In this document: positions 25,602 through 34,500 of the stretch, piece after piece
How positions within the stretch are numbered: position 1 is the stretch's first letter
Layout of the letters: each line of letters starts with the position of its first letter
Assembly (NCBI RefSeq): GCF_037977055.1
Contig: NZ_CP150274.1
Location: 1,674,001 to 1,738,000 of the forward strand
Reading direction: 5' to 3'
Origin: Paenibacillus sp. FSL K6-1096
Lineage (GTDB): Bacteria > Bacillota > Bacilli > Paenibacillales > Paenibacillaceae
DNA: 64,000 bases
Made by a program: the position numbers and the translations under genes
Notes under the pieces: generated by a model
The model's database searches: none
What the model was told of the DNA's origin: nothing
Seen by the model: only the letters and a program-made list of their open reading frames with translations

Positions 25602-27288
25602 ACGCCTCCGCCTCCTTTGCGATTCGTATCCAGTAACAGGTTCCTTCCGGTAGTGAGGATTCCAGGGATAGCCCGGAGTCCTTGCCGAAGTAGAGGCGTA
25701 GCCGCTGATTCACATTCCTCAGCCCGGTTCCAAGCCCTTCATTACTGATGATATTGTCATCGATATGGCGGCGGATCATGCTCAGCCTATCCTCCGTCAT
25801 GCCGATACCGTTATCCTTCACCGTGATCAGGAGCCAAGAAGCCTCCTCCTTGGCCGTAATCTTGATAATTCCGGGCCTGAGGCCCGGTTCAATCCCGTGC
25901 TTGATGCAGTTCTCCACCAGCGGCTGGAGGATCATCCTCGGCAGACGGTATTTGCCCGCCTCCGCCGAGACATCGATCTCGAAGGTAATCTCTTTTTTGC
26001 GGAGATGCACCATGTGCAGATAATGCTCTACGAACGTAAGCTCATCCTGCAAAGTGGAATCGAGCTGTTCGATCTTGTGAATATACCGGCAATATGAAGC
26101 CAAATGAAGCGTCATCGCGGTCACCGCCTGATAGTCCTCAATGCTGGCCTTGCTCTGGATGAAATTAAGGCAGTTATAGAGAAAATGCGGATTAATCTGC
26201 GCCTGATACTGCTTCAGCTTCGCTTCCTTGACCTCAATCTCGCCCAGCAGCACCTGCTCAATCAGCGTCTGGGTATTCTCCGCCATCCGGTTGAAGGAGT
26301 TGCCGAGCGCCTTGAACTCATTGACCTCCAGATCGACGGCGCGGCTGGAGAAATCGCCCCTGTCGAACCGGTCAATCGCCTTACGCAGCGTAATCACAGG
26401 CTTCTGAACCTGCTTGCGGAGCAGCAGCGTGTAGAACATAATGCCGACCAGCACCACCAGCACCGCATAGAGGAACAGCCGGTTATTACGGTTAATCGGT
26501 TCGATATACTGGCGTTTGGGATAAACGTCAATGAAATACAAATCCAACAGATCCGCCTTCATGTAGTTGATCAGATACTCCGTCTGGTTCGCATTCATGG
26601 AGAGGGTGCCTCTGGCCCCGCTGATCAGAGGTCTGATGGACTCCATCAGCTCACCCGGGAATTCGGCCCTGCCCTGAATGAACTTCTGCTGCGAGGCATC
26701 ATACAGAACCGGCGTGCCTGATACATATTGCTCCAGCATCTTCACCAGATTATCCAGCGAGATGCGGACTTCTATGAGCAGCGAGCTGATGTGGCTGCGG
26801 ACCACATTGGAGTAATAGCCTTTACCGTCCTTATCCATGTGCAGCACCCAGCGGCTCCGCGCCTGCTCCGGAGGGCTGAAGGTGCTGAACGAGAAGGAGG
26901 AATCGGAGGATACCGTCTCTTTCTCATCCTCATAATACAGAATAACCGTATTCTTCCAGGAGGTGGAGGCCGTGTTCAAGGCCAGCTTATCAATGATGGT
27001 CAGCTTCATATCATATCGGGCATACTGATCACCGAACTTCAGAATATACGGATATCCACGCACAGACTGGTCCTGTGACAAAGTAATGGTATTTGTCAGC
27101 ACCTGTTCAAACTGCGTGGATAGCTGGGAGGTCATGAATTCAACCTCGTACATTTTATTTTTTCTCAGCTCGCTCTGAATGTCCTTGACGTTCAGCCTGT
27201 AGATCAGCCAGAACGCCCCGACAATAATCAGGAGCATCAGCATCAGGACTAACGATAACCACTGAAAGATAGACAGACGATATTTCAC
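25576..27288 (-). CDS. YesM-type sensor histidine kinase (second pair)
   Basis: 570 residues. Membrane span about 13-32, extracellular sensor region to about 285, second span near 292-310, HAMP linker (PVITLRKAIDRFDRGDFSSR), phospho-accepting His in INPHFLYNCLNFIQ and ATP-binding motif TVKDNGIGM. The start gives a membrane-inserted N-terminus. It lies 58 bp after the binding-protein gene, across a perfect hairpin. It likely senses the transported oligosaccharide outside the cell. Confidence 0.9.
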   Translation of the reverse strand: MKYRLSIFQWLSLVLMLMLLIIVGAFWLIYRLNVKDIQSELRKNKMYEVEFMTSQLSTQFEQVLTNTITLSQDQSVRGYPYILKFGDQYARYDMKLTIIDKLALNTASTSWKNTVILYYEDEKETVSSDSSFSFSTFSPPEQARSRWVLHMDKDGKGYYSNVVRSHISSLLIEVRISLDNLVKMLEQYVSGTPVLYDASQQKFIQGRAEFPGELMESIRPLISGARGTLSMNANQTEYLINYMKADLLDLYFIDVYPKRQYIEPINRNNRLFLYAVLVVLVGIMFYTLLLRKQVQKPVITLRKAIDRFDRGDFSSRAVDLEVNEFKALGNSFNRMAENTQTLIEQVLLGEIEVKEAKLKQYQAQINPHFLYNCLNFIQSKASIEDYQAVTAMTLHLASYCRYIHKIEQLDSTLQDELTFVEHYLHMVHLRKKEITFEIDVSAEAGKYRLPRMILQPLVENCIKHGIEPGLRPGIIKITAKEEASWLLITVKDNGIGMTEDRLSMIRRHIDDNIISNEGLGTGLRNVNQRLRLYFGKDSGLSLESSLPEGTCYWIRIAKEAEAYAANSAGR

Positions 27289-27307
27289 ACTTTGCTCCTC
27301 CGCATGA

Positions 27308-27332
27308 AAGGACGGCCTGAGGGGCCGTCCTT
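27308..27332 (-). terminator. Intercistronic hairpin between binding-protein and sensor genes
   Basis: A perfect 10-bp stem (27308-27317 with 27323-27332, AAGGACGGCC) with a 5-nt loop and only TTT after it. It probably limits read-through into the sensor gene and protects the upstream mRNA. Confidence 0.6.
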
Positions 27333-27346
27333 ATCTGTTCATTCTG

Positions 27347-29062
27347 TTACTTCTGAATGGACTCGTACCACTCATTGACCTCTTCGGTTACTTTATCGCC
27401 GCCTGTGGTTTTCCATTTCTCTACGAAGGTATCGAATTCGTCCACGGATGCTTTGTCATAAATGATTTTGTTAAGAATTTCCTTCTCCAGCTTCTCCAGC
27501 ATATCTCCACGGGAGAGCTGAGTTTCTGTAGGTGTACCTGTGAACATCTCAGGCATTACGCTGTCCTTCTGATCGATGATGATCTTGGCCGCAAGGATCT
27601 GCTCTGGAATACGTTCAGACAGGTTCTTCTCGTACTGGTTGGCAGGCTCTGCACCGTCAGCCAGCTTAGCCAATGTGTTCATCATCAGGTTCGGGATAAT
27701 CGCACCGTCATAAGTCAGCGTGTAACGGATGGCATCCACCCAGCCGCCCGGTATTTTATCCGTATCCTGCTCTTTCAGGACGGTTCCGTCTTCAGCAATA
27801 TCATAGTCGTAGCCTTTGGCGAAGCCATTAACGAAGGTAGTGCTCTCCGGGTTGGCCCAGTTGTCAAACAGATAGTTCTGGTAGACGAAGAAGGCATCCT
27901 TATGCTCCATATCCTTGTTGATCAATACAGCCCCGGAAGCGATCTTCGTACCGTGTCTGCCCACCTTGCCGTCAGGTCCTGCCGGAAGCGGATACGCCTT
28001 ATGCACAGCACCCGGAACGTTCTTCTGCAGATCCGGCAGCGGCCAGCCTGTCATCCAGTAAGGGCCGACAATGATACCGGCTTTGCCTGCTGTGAAGGCT
28101 TCTGTCGCTTTGTTCTCATCATACAGACCGGATTCGGAGGAGATATATCCTGCCTTCATCCATTTCTGCATGGTTGCCAGGCCTTCCTTCATCTCCGGCT
28201 GAACAGAGCCGTAAGCCAATTTGTTATCTGCGGTCTTGTTCCACTGGTTCGGCATAGCACCGAACATCCCAAAGATCCAGCCGGCTTCAGACATCCAGGT
28301 ATTGAGGTTATTTTTGAAGCCTACCGCGAGTCCCGTCGTATCCTTCTTGCCGTTGCCGTCAGGGTCCTGGTTCGTGAACGCATCCAGCACGGTTTCCAGC
28401 TCAGCCAGATTGGTTGGCGCCTTGAGGTTCAGCTTCTGCAGCCAATCTTCGCGGATATACATAACCGGGTCATTATTATAAGCGTTTTCGAGAATCGGAA
28501 TCCCCATGCGCTTGCCGTCTCTCATGTAAGGGTTCCATACGCTCGGCTCTTCAGCCATCGCTTGCTTATAGATATCGGAAGCATATTTATCGAACAATTC
28601 GCCCGCATCCGTGAACTGGCCGCTGTCGATCAGGTCGGAAATCAGGGAAGGACTTCCACGGAAGGAGATGATGTCCGGCATTTTCTCGCCTGAGGTCAGC
28701 ATCAGACGCAGCTTGGTTTCATAGGCGTTGTTCTGGTCGCTGACCGTCCAGAGATACTTGATGTCAATGCCCAGCGTATCCTTGGCCCATTTGGTGTGAA
28801 CGTTGTTCTCAATGTTCTCGCCGTTCTTGAATTTCAGACTGCTTGCAATCGGGAATACGGTGGAAATCGTTACAGGCTCAGTGTATTTCCCATTCTCAAA
28901 AGGAGCGGAATACATCGAATCTTCACTTGCCGCAGGCTTGTCTGCTCCGTCTGTGTTGCTCTTGGCCGCATTATTGGTATCGCCGCCGCATCCTGCCAGC
29001 AGGCCCGCCAGCATCGCTGTAGATAACACTGCCCCGGCCGAGAATTTCATTTTCTTTATCAT
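27347..29062 (-). CDS. Solute-binding lipoprotein, LplA type
   Basis: 571 residues. The signal MKFSAGAVLSTAMLAGLLAGC ends in a lipobox and is followed by an Asn/Ala/Lys linker and a large LplA-like binding domain. ATG at 29062 is chosen because GGGGTG lies 10 nt upstream and the positive signal start (MIKKMKF) begins there; the frame to 29116 lacks a site and overlaps the promoter. Two permease genes lie upstream and a YesM/YesN pair downstream. The neighbouring secreted GH10 xylanase makes xylo-oligosaccharides or aldouronates a good substrate guess. Confidence 0.88.
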   Translation of the reverse strand: MIKKMKFSAGAVLSTAMLAGLLAGCGGDTNNAAKSNTDGADKPAASEDSMYSAPFENGKYTEPVTISTVFPIASSLKFKNGENIENNVHTKWAKDTLGIDIKYLWTVSDQNNAYETKLRLMLTSGEKMPDIISFRGSPSLISDLIDSGQFTDAGELFDKYASDIYKQAMAEEPSVWNPYMRDGKRMGIPILENAYNNDPVMYIREDWLQKLNLKAPTNLAELETVLDAFTNQDPDGNGKKDTTGLAVGFKNNLNTWMSEAGWIFGMFGAMPNQWNKTADNKLAYGSVQPEMKEGLATMQKWMKAGYISSESGLYDENKATEAFTAGKAGIIVGPYWMTGWPLPDLQKNVPGAVHKAYPLPAGPDGKVGRHGTKIASGAVLINKDMEHKDAFFVYQNYLFDNWANPESTTFVNGFAKGYDYDIAEDGTVLKEQDTDKIPGGWVDAIRYTLTYDGAIIPNLMMNTLAKLADGAEPANQYEKNLSERIPEQILAAKIIIDQKDSVMPEMFTGTPTETQLSRGDMLEKLEKEILNKIIYDKASVDEFDTFVEKWKTTGGDKVTEEVNEWYESIQK

Positions 29063-29087
29063 TTTAATCTTGCACCCCTTTAGATAA

Positions 29088-29116
29088 AATTTAATCATAT
29101 TAACTATATGAGTCAA
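29088..29116 (-). promoter_or_regulatory. Internal promoter for the binding-protein gene
   Basis: TTGACT (29111-29116) and TAAATT (29088-29093) on the minus strand are 17 bp apart, 26 bp upstream of the start. The gap also holds a GGGCGG/CCGCCC hairpin (29165-29187) at the end of the permease gene. Confidence 0.5.
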
Positions 29117-29170
29117 TCTTTTTTAGCTTCCATCCAGCGCGTGCATCACCCCCTTTAGTAGGAAGGGCGG

Positions 29171-30049
29171 CTATTCCTTAACCGCCCCGAGGACAATTCC
29201 CTTCACGAAGAAACGCTGCAGGAACGGATACACGATGAGGATCGGCGCCATTCCGATGAAGATCTGGGCGGCTTTGACCGTCCGCTGCGAGATATTCTCC
29301 AGATCCTCCGGACGCACGGTCACTTTACTGAAGTCCTGCTGGACAATAACCGACTGCAGGAAGGTGGCCAGCGGATAGTTGCGGTGATCCGTCATATAGA
29401 GCAGGCCGTCGAACCAGGAGTTCCAATGCCCGACGATCGTGAACAGCGACAGTGTAGCAATGGCCGGCATAGATACCGGGAGATACACGCTGAACAGGGT
29501 TCTGAAGTGGCCGGCACCGTCGATGAAGGCGGCCTCCTCCATTTCCTTCGGCACAGCCCGGAAGAAGTTAAGCAGCAGAATGACGTTCCATACCGAGACG
29601 GCCCCCGGCAGAATCAACACCCATAAGGAGTTCATCAGGTGCAGCTTCTGAATCAGAATGTACATTGGCACCAGACCGCCGCTGAACAGCATCGTGAACA
29701 CCAGCAGCCAGATGTACAGATTCCGGCGTCTGAACCGGGCGCTGTCCTTGGACAAGGCATAGGCGGCGAGAATGACGATTCCCATACTAAAAGCAGTTCC
29801 CAACACCGTCCGCTGCAGCGTCACCCAGATCGAACGGGTGAAATTCTCATTGGCTACGGTCTTGGTATAGGCGTCTATTGTGAAATCCACCGGCCACAGC
29901 CCGACCAGGTTGGCATTGGCTGCCGATTTGCCGCTGAACGATACAGCAAGAACGTGAATCAGCGGAACCAGACACATGATCGAAATGGCGATCATCAGAG
30001 TATAGTTGAGCACGGTGAAGATGCGGTAAGGTTTTGTTTTATGATACAT
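29171..30049 (-). CDS. Carbohydrate ABC transporter permease, YtcP/LplC type
   Basis: 292 residues, six spans. It opens PYRIFTVLNYTLMIAISIMCLVPLIHVLAVSFSG. The EAA loop is EMEEAAFIDGAGHFRTLFSV and the tail PFLQRFFVKGIVLGAVKE fits the YtcP branch. It follows its LplB-type partner by 18 bp. Together they form the membrane channel of the importer fed by the 27347-29062 lipoprotein. Confidence 0.88.
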   Translation of the reverse strand: MYHKTKPYRIFTVLNYTLMIAISIMCLVPLIHVLAVSFSGKSAANANLVGLWPVDFTIDAYTKTVANENFTRSIWVTLQRTVLGTAFSMGIVILAAYALSKDSARFRRRNLYIWLLVFTMLFSGGLVPMYILIQKLHLMNSLWVLILPGAVSVWNVILLLNFFRAVPKEMEEAAFIDGAGHFRTLFSVYLPVSMPAIATLSLFTIVGHWNSWFDGLLYMTDHRNYPLATFLQSVIVQQDFSKVTVRPEDLENISQRTVKAAQIFIGMAPILIVYPFLQRFFVKGIVLGAVKE

Positions 30050-30067
30050 GCCCTATTGGCCTCCATT

Positions 30068-31036
30068 CTAGAAAATACGGTAGTTAGCAAATTTATACGA
30101 CAGGCGGTAAGCTGTTACGATCAGGACAAAGCTGACAACGGATTTGAACAATCCGACCGCTGTAGAGAAGCTGAACTTACCGTCAACAATTCCTAGTCTG
30201 TAGACAAATGTATCGATGATGTCCCCTTTATCGAAGACAAGCGCGTTGTACAGGTTGAAGATCTGGTCGAAGCCGCCGTTAAGCACGTTCCCCAGCGCCA
30301 GTGTTCCAACTACGATGGTAATCGGCAGCATAGCCGGCATTGTAATCGCCCAGGTCTGCTGCCAGCGCCCTGCGCCGTCCACTTCAGCCGCTTCATAGAG
30401 CGCCGGGTTGATTCCGGCCAGCGAGGCCAGGAAGACAATCGTATTGAAGCCGAACTCTTTCCAGACATCACTCACTACAACAACGAATCTGAACCAGTTC
30501 CCGTCACCCAGGAAAAATATCGGCTGGATGCCGAATACACTGACCAGCACCTGATTGATTAAGCCTCCATCCCGGGCCAGCAGGTCGGAGAGGATACCGC
30601 CCAGGATTACCCAGGACAGAAAGTGGGGCATATAGACAATGGTTTGTACCATTTTCTTGAACGCCATCTTGCGGATCTCATTCAGCAGCAGCGCGAACAG
30701 GAATGGAACGATCAGGTTCGCGATCATTTTCAGACCGGCAATAATCAGGGTGTTCCAGATGACCTGTACGTTCTCGGGAATGCTGAACAGATATTCGAAG
30801 TGCTCCAGTCCCACCCATTTGGAACCGTTGAAGCCTAAACCAGGCTTGTAATTTTTGAAGGCAATCGCCAGGCCCGTCATTGGGATATAGGCGAAGATCA
30901 CGGTCAGGATCAGAGCCGGCAGGACCATCAGGTCCAGGCTGATCGTCGATTTCCATTTCGATTTTTTTCGGGGCTTCCCCGCATTGACATCCAGTTTCTC
31001 GCCTTTTACGCTCGCTGGCGTAACCAAGTTTTTCAT
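30068..31036 (-). CDS. Carbohydrate ABC transporter permease, LplB type
   Basis: 322 residues. A basic N-terminus (GKPRKKSKWKST) is followed by six spans opening LPALILTVIFAYIPMTGLAIAFKNYKPG. The EAA loop is LYEAAEVDGAGRWQQTWAI and the tail is YRLSYKFANYRIF. AAAGGGGAG lies upstream of the ATG. It is the first gene of the permease-permease-lipoprotein-sensor-regulator run and has a long inverted repeat over its promoter. Confidence 0.88.
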   Translation of the reverse strand: MKNLVTPASVKGEKLDVNAGKPRKKSKWKSTISLDLMVLPALILTVIFAYIPMTGLAIAFKNYKPGLGFNGSKWVGLEHFEYLFSIPENVQVIWNTLIIAGLKMIANLIVPFLFALLLNEIRKMAFKKMVQTIVYMPHFLSWVILGGILSDLLARDGGLINQVLVSVFGIQPIFFLGDGNWFRFVVVVSDVWKEFGFNTIVFLASLAGINPALYEAAEVDGAGRWQQTWAITMPAMLPITIVVGTLALGNVLNGGFDQIFNLYNALVFDKGDIIDTFVYRLGIVDGKFSFSTAVGLFKSVVSFVLIVTAYRLSYKFANYRIF

Positions 31037-31086
31037 GCTTCTGCTCCCCTTTGCTGGTCAACGTGTATCCGTTTACTTTGTTTATA

Positions 31087-31129
31087 GATTTATCATACCT
31101 AGCGGGGCATGGCAGTTACATGATAAATC
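31087..31129 (-). promoter_or_regulatory. Promoter enclosed by a 10-bp inverted repeat
   Basis: GATTTATCAT (31087-31096) and ATGATAAATC (31120-31129) are perfect inverted repeats 23 nt apart. On the minus strand a weak -35 TGTAAC (31115-31120) and -10 TATGAT (31092-31097) are 17 bp apart inside or overlapping the arms. This fits regulation by a dimeric factor, possibly the local YesN protein. Confidence 0.5.
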
Positions 31130-31308
31130 CAGAGCATCGATAACAATTTGGTAACCAGGTTAAGTGTGGGATTTGGAGTTGCATGAGTTGTTGGCGCTTG
31201 GGTGGACGCTCGGAGCGATTAACGAGACGTTGTTCGAATCGCTTTTCCACAATCGTTCTGTGCTTTTCGCTATTTAAGCGGAGGGCAATATTATTGCTAA
31301 AGAACACA

Positions 31309-31501
31309 TTAGTTGGAAAAACGTATCTTAATTTAGCCGGTTTGGAGCATTTGAGGAAATTAGGTGGATTTACGCTATTTATTTTCGAGAAAATCTTCTT
31401 TTTGTTCTGGTCCTGGTGTAACAAGTGTCTTTTTTCCAACTGTTGTCCCGCTAGGTCTATTCCGCGCGCGAACAAGTGCCTAAAATCCAATTATGTCCTG
31501 A
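31309..31501. repeat. Composite intergenic repeat, family C
   Basis: Two direct motifs at 31309 (TTAGTTGGAAAAACG) and 31360 (TTAGGTGGATTTACG), 51 bp apart. Two inverted relatives follow at 31420 (AACAAGTGTCTTTTTTCCAA) and 31471 (AACAAGTGCCTAAAATCCAA), again 51 bp apart. It shares the plan, but not the sequence, of family B. It occupies most of the 561-bp gap between the LplB-type permease and the xylanase; no gene is seen there. Confidence 0.65.
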
Positions 31502-31529
31502 CGCAGAGGCCGGACTAAGCGGTAAGGCA

Positions 31530-31567
31530 GACAAAACAGCGGCCCTCCAAATTCGGAGAACCGCTGC
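31530..31567 (-). terminator. Rho-independent terminator of the xylanase gene
   Basis: On the minus strand CAGCGG (with an inner CTCC/GGAG step) pairs with CCGCTG (31537-31542 with 31561-31566), followed by TTTTGTCT. It lies 31 bp past the stop codon. Confidence 0.7.
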
Positions 31568-31597
31568 TCTGTCCACTCTATCCGTTTGTTCTATAGA

Positions 31598-34500
31598 CTA
31601 CTCGTTCAAGCTGAAGGTCCGGTACACCAGCACTGCGGCCTGGGCCTTGGTCATCCGGGCCTTCGGCAGGAAGTAGCCGTCCGGTGTGCCCTGAATCAGC
31701 CCGGCTGCCCGCAGCTGCCCGGCAGCGGCCGAGGCCTCAGGCGTCAGTTGGCTCTGATCCTTGAAGCCTTGCACTGCTGCAGGAGACGCCTTCAGCGTAA
31801 TCTGCTGCAGCTCAGCAAGTCTGTACATCATAACCGCCATCTCCTGGCGGCTGACAGCATCGTCCGGGCTGAACAGCCCGCCGGCTCTGCCTTTGATAAT
31901 GCCCAGGGTGCCAGCAATACCAATGGCTTCGGCATAAGGCGAATCCTTGCTGACATCCTTGAAGCCCGGAGCGGCTGCGCCAGCCTGAAGGTCAAAGGCA
32001 TTGACCAGCAGTTGAGCGAACTCCGCCCGGTTCATCAGGGCACCGGAGGCATAGGAAGCCTCTGTCCCGATAGGGAGAATCCCTCTGGCCGCCAGAGCCT
32101 CAATGCTCTCTCCAGCCCACTTGCTGTCCTTCTGCTCCGGGATGCTGACTGTAGACACGGCATACTGGCCAAGCTGCTTCGGCTGGAAGGATACGGTAGA
32201 AGAAGCCGGATCGTATTTACGGTCCTTCACTGCCGCAAGCTTCCCGTTCTCCAGCAGCTGGTATACAGCTATCTGGTGCGCGCGTTTGCCGGTCTTAAGC
32301 TCATAAGGCAGCTTAAGCGTAAGGGCATCCGCGCTGACCTCTGTGACCGCTGTTCCATGGATGGCAAGCGAGAAGTCCAGTACAGCGGCCCCATCCAGGC
32401 GGGCCTTTACCGCTGCCGGCAGACGATCCTGCGTTATGCGCTTCACTTGCAGCTGAAGCACGTCACCGGCCTGTGTGTTCTGCAATTTCAGCAGCTCCGT
32501 ATTCAGGCTTAAGACTGCCCCGAAGCCGCTCTCAATCTGAATCTCCTTAATCTTCGGCTGTGCAGCGAGACTCTGGAGCGGCAGCCCCAGCTGTAGCACT
32601 TCAGCTCCTGCCGCAGGCTGGACGGCAATCCTCAGAATGCCGCTGTCCAGCGACTGCTGCACCGCCTGGCTCACCGCATCCGGCGCGAGATTCACCTTCA
32701 CAAGTCCGGCCTGATCCGGGGCAGACTGTATGACAAGCTGTCCACCGGTGAAGCTCACTGCCGCAGCAGTGGCCTGGGAGGATGGAGCAGAGCCTGATGA
32801 AGTGGATGGAGACGAAGAGGTTCCATCTGTAGGGGTTTGCGGTACCTCCTCAGGTGCAACAAAGGTCAAAATCCCGAAATTAGACGTATCCTTCCACGTA
32901 TTCTCTCCCTTGTCATTCCATTTGCTGGTACTGCGTGTGCCGTCGCCCCGGTCATCATTGATCTGGAGGTCCAGCCCGATCGCGCTTCCCGCCTTGGCCT
33001 TAATGGTTCCGAAATCGATCTTCGCTTCCACGCGATACCCGGTGTCCGTATGGACTACCGCGCTGGTCAATCTGTTATCCGAAGCCCCTCCGCCGAAGGA
33101 AGCTACATTATTGATATTGATCCGGTACTGGCCGTCGTCTCCCTCATAATAAGGGGTCCGATTGAAGTTCTCATCGATGAAAATCTCCACCGAGTCCTGA
33201 TCCCACGGATCGACAGCATCTGCCTTAAGCACGGCATCCTTCACGTCAACGATCAGATAGAGGCTGTCCTCTGACCACATCGATCTGGCTTCTGCGGTGG
33301 TGCTGTATGGAGCGGAAGTCAATTTGACTGCAAAAGCCTTCGCCTGCTCCCAACCCGCATCCATCTGCCCGTCAATCTGCACCTCGCCCTTCACCGACTC
33401 CGCCGAATTAGGCATTGCAGCGAGCTGGAGCACTCCGTAACGGCTGGTATCCGTATCCTGGGACAGGCTTCTGTCGTTCCAGTAGGCAGGAACAGCATCC
33501 GGTGCACCGGCATCGCTGACACGGATATCGAAACCAAGCTCCTTCCCTGCGGAACCTTTGACGGTAACGAGCGGTATTTTGGCTTCAATAGAATACCCAC
33601 CCTCACGTTCGGTGCTGGTGAAGCTGATGCCTGCTGTCCCTGTGCCCGAACGCTGCAGGCTGATCTTGCGGTCATCCGGCTCATAGACTGTGGTCTTCCC
33701 GTTGTTCTCATCCAGGAAAAGCTCCACCTTGTCTTCCCCGTTCACACTGGCATCGGTAACGTCTGCCTTGACATACAGGTTATCCGTATCCCACAGCGTA
33801 TGAACCTTGGCCGTTACTGTACTGCCCTGTTCAAGCGCAATTCCCGCCGTCTTGCTCCACAGCGCTTGCCCGACTGCGCCTGTCTGAGGCGTACCCTCCA
33901 GCGCTGCGGCTACATTATGGATGTCCGGCAGCTTGGAGGGATCAGCCGCCCCCCAGAAAGCAGGCTTTGCCTTCAGCTGCTCATCGAATAACATGGCATG
34001 GTTATTGTAGCTTTTCTCATCCTGCACGCCCCAGATGGAGACTGAGGAGATCGTGTCCTTGTATTTCTTGTATAGCTCAAACAGATCATTATAGCGCTTG
34101 CCCTGCCTTGCAGCGATATCCGCCGGCAGCGGGGAGGACGGGCTGATGCCCGAATCGACATCCAGCTCGGTGATCTGAATATCCAGCCCCAGCTGGGAGA
34201 ACTGCTGAATGGTCTTCTCAATCTCCGGAATGGACGGTGAATACAGTCCGTGATGAGATTGGAGGCCCACACCGTCAATCAGATTCTTCGCCTTGAGCGT
34301 CTTCAGCAGCTTGTAGATATGCTCACGCTTTTCGGGAACCTCGGTGTAATAGTCATTGTAATAGAGCTTCGCTTCCGGGTCGGCCGCACGCGCGAATTCA
34401 AACGCCTTCTCAATGTAATCCGGGCCGATCAGGGTATACCAAGGCGTGATTCTCATGCCGTCCGGACCGCCGCCATTGTCAGCAATCGCTTCGTTGACTA

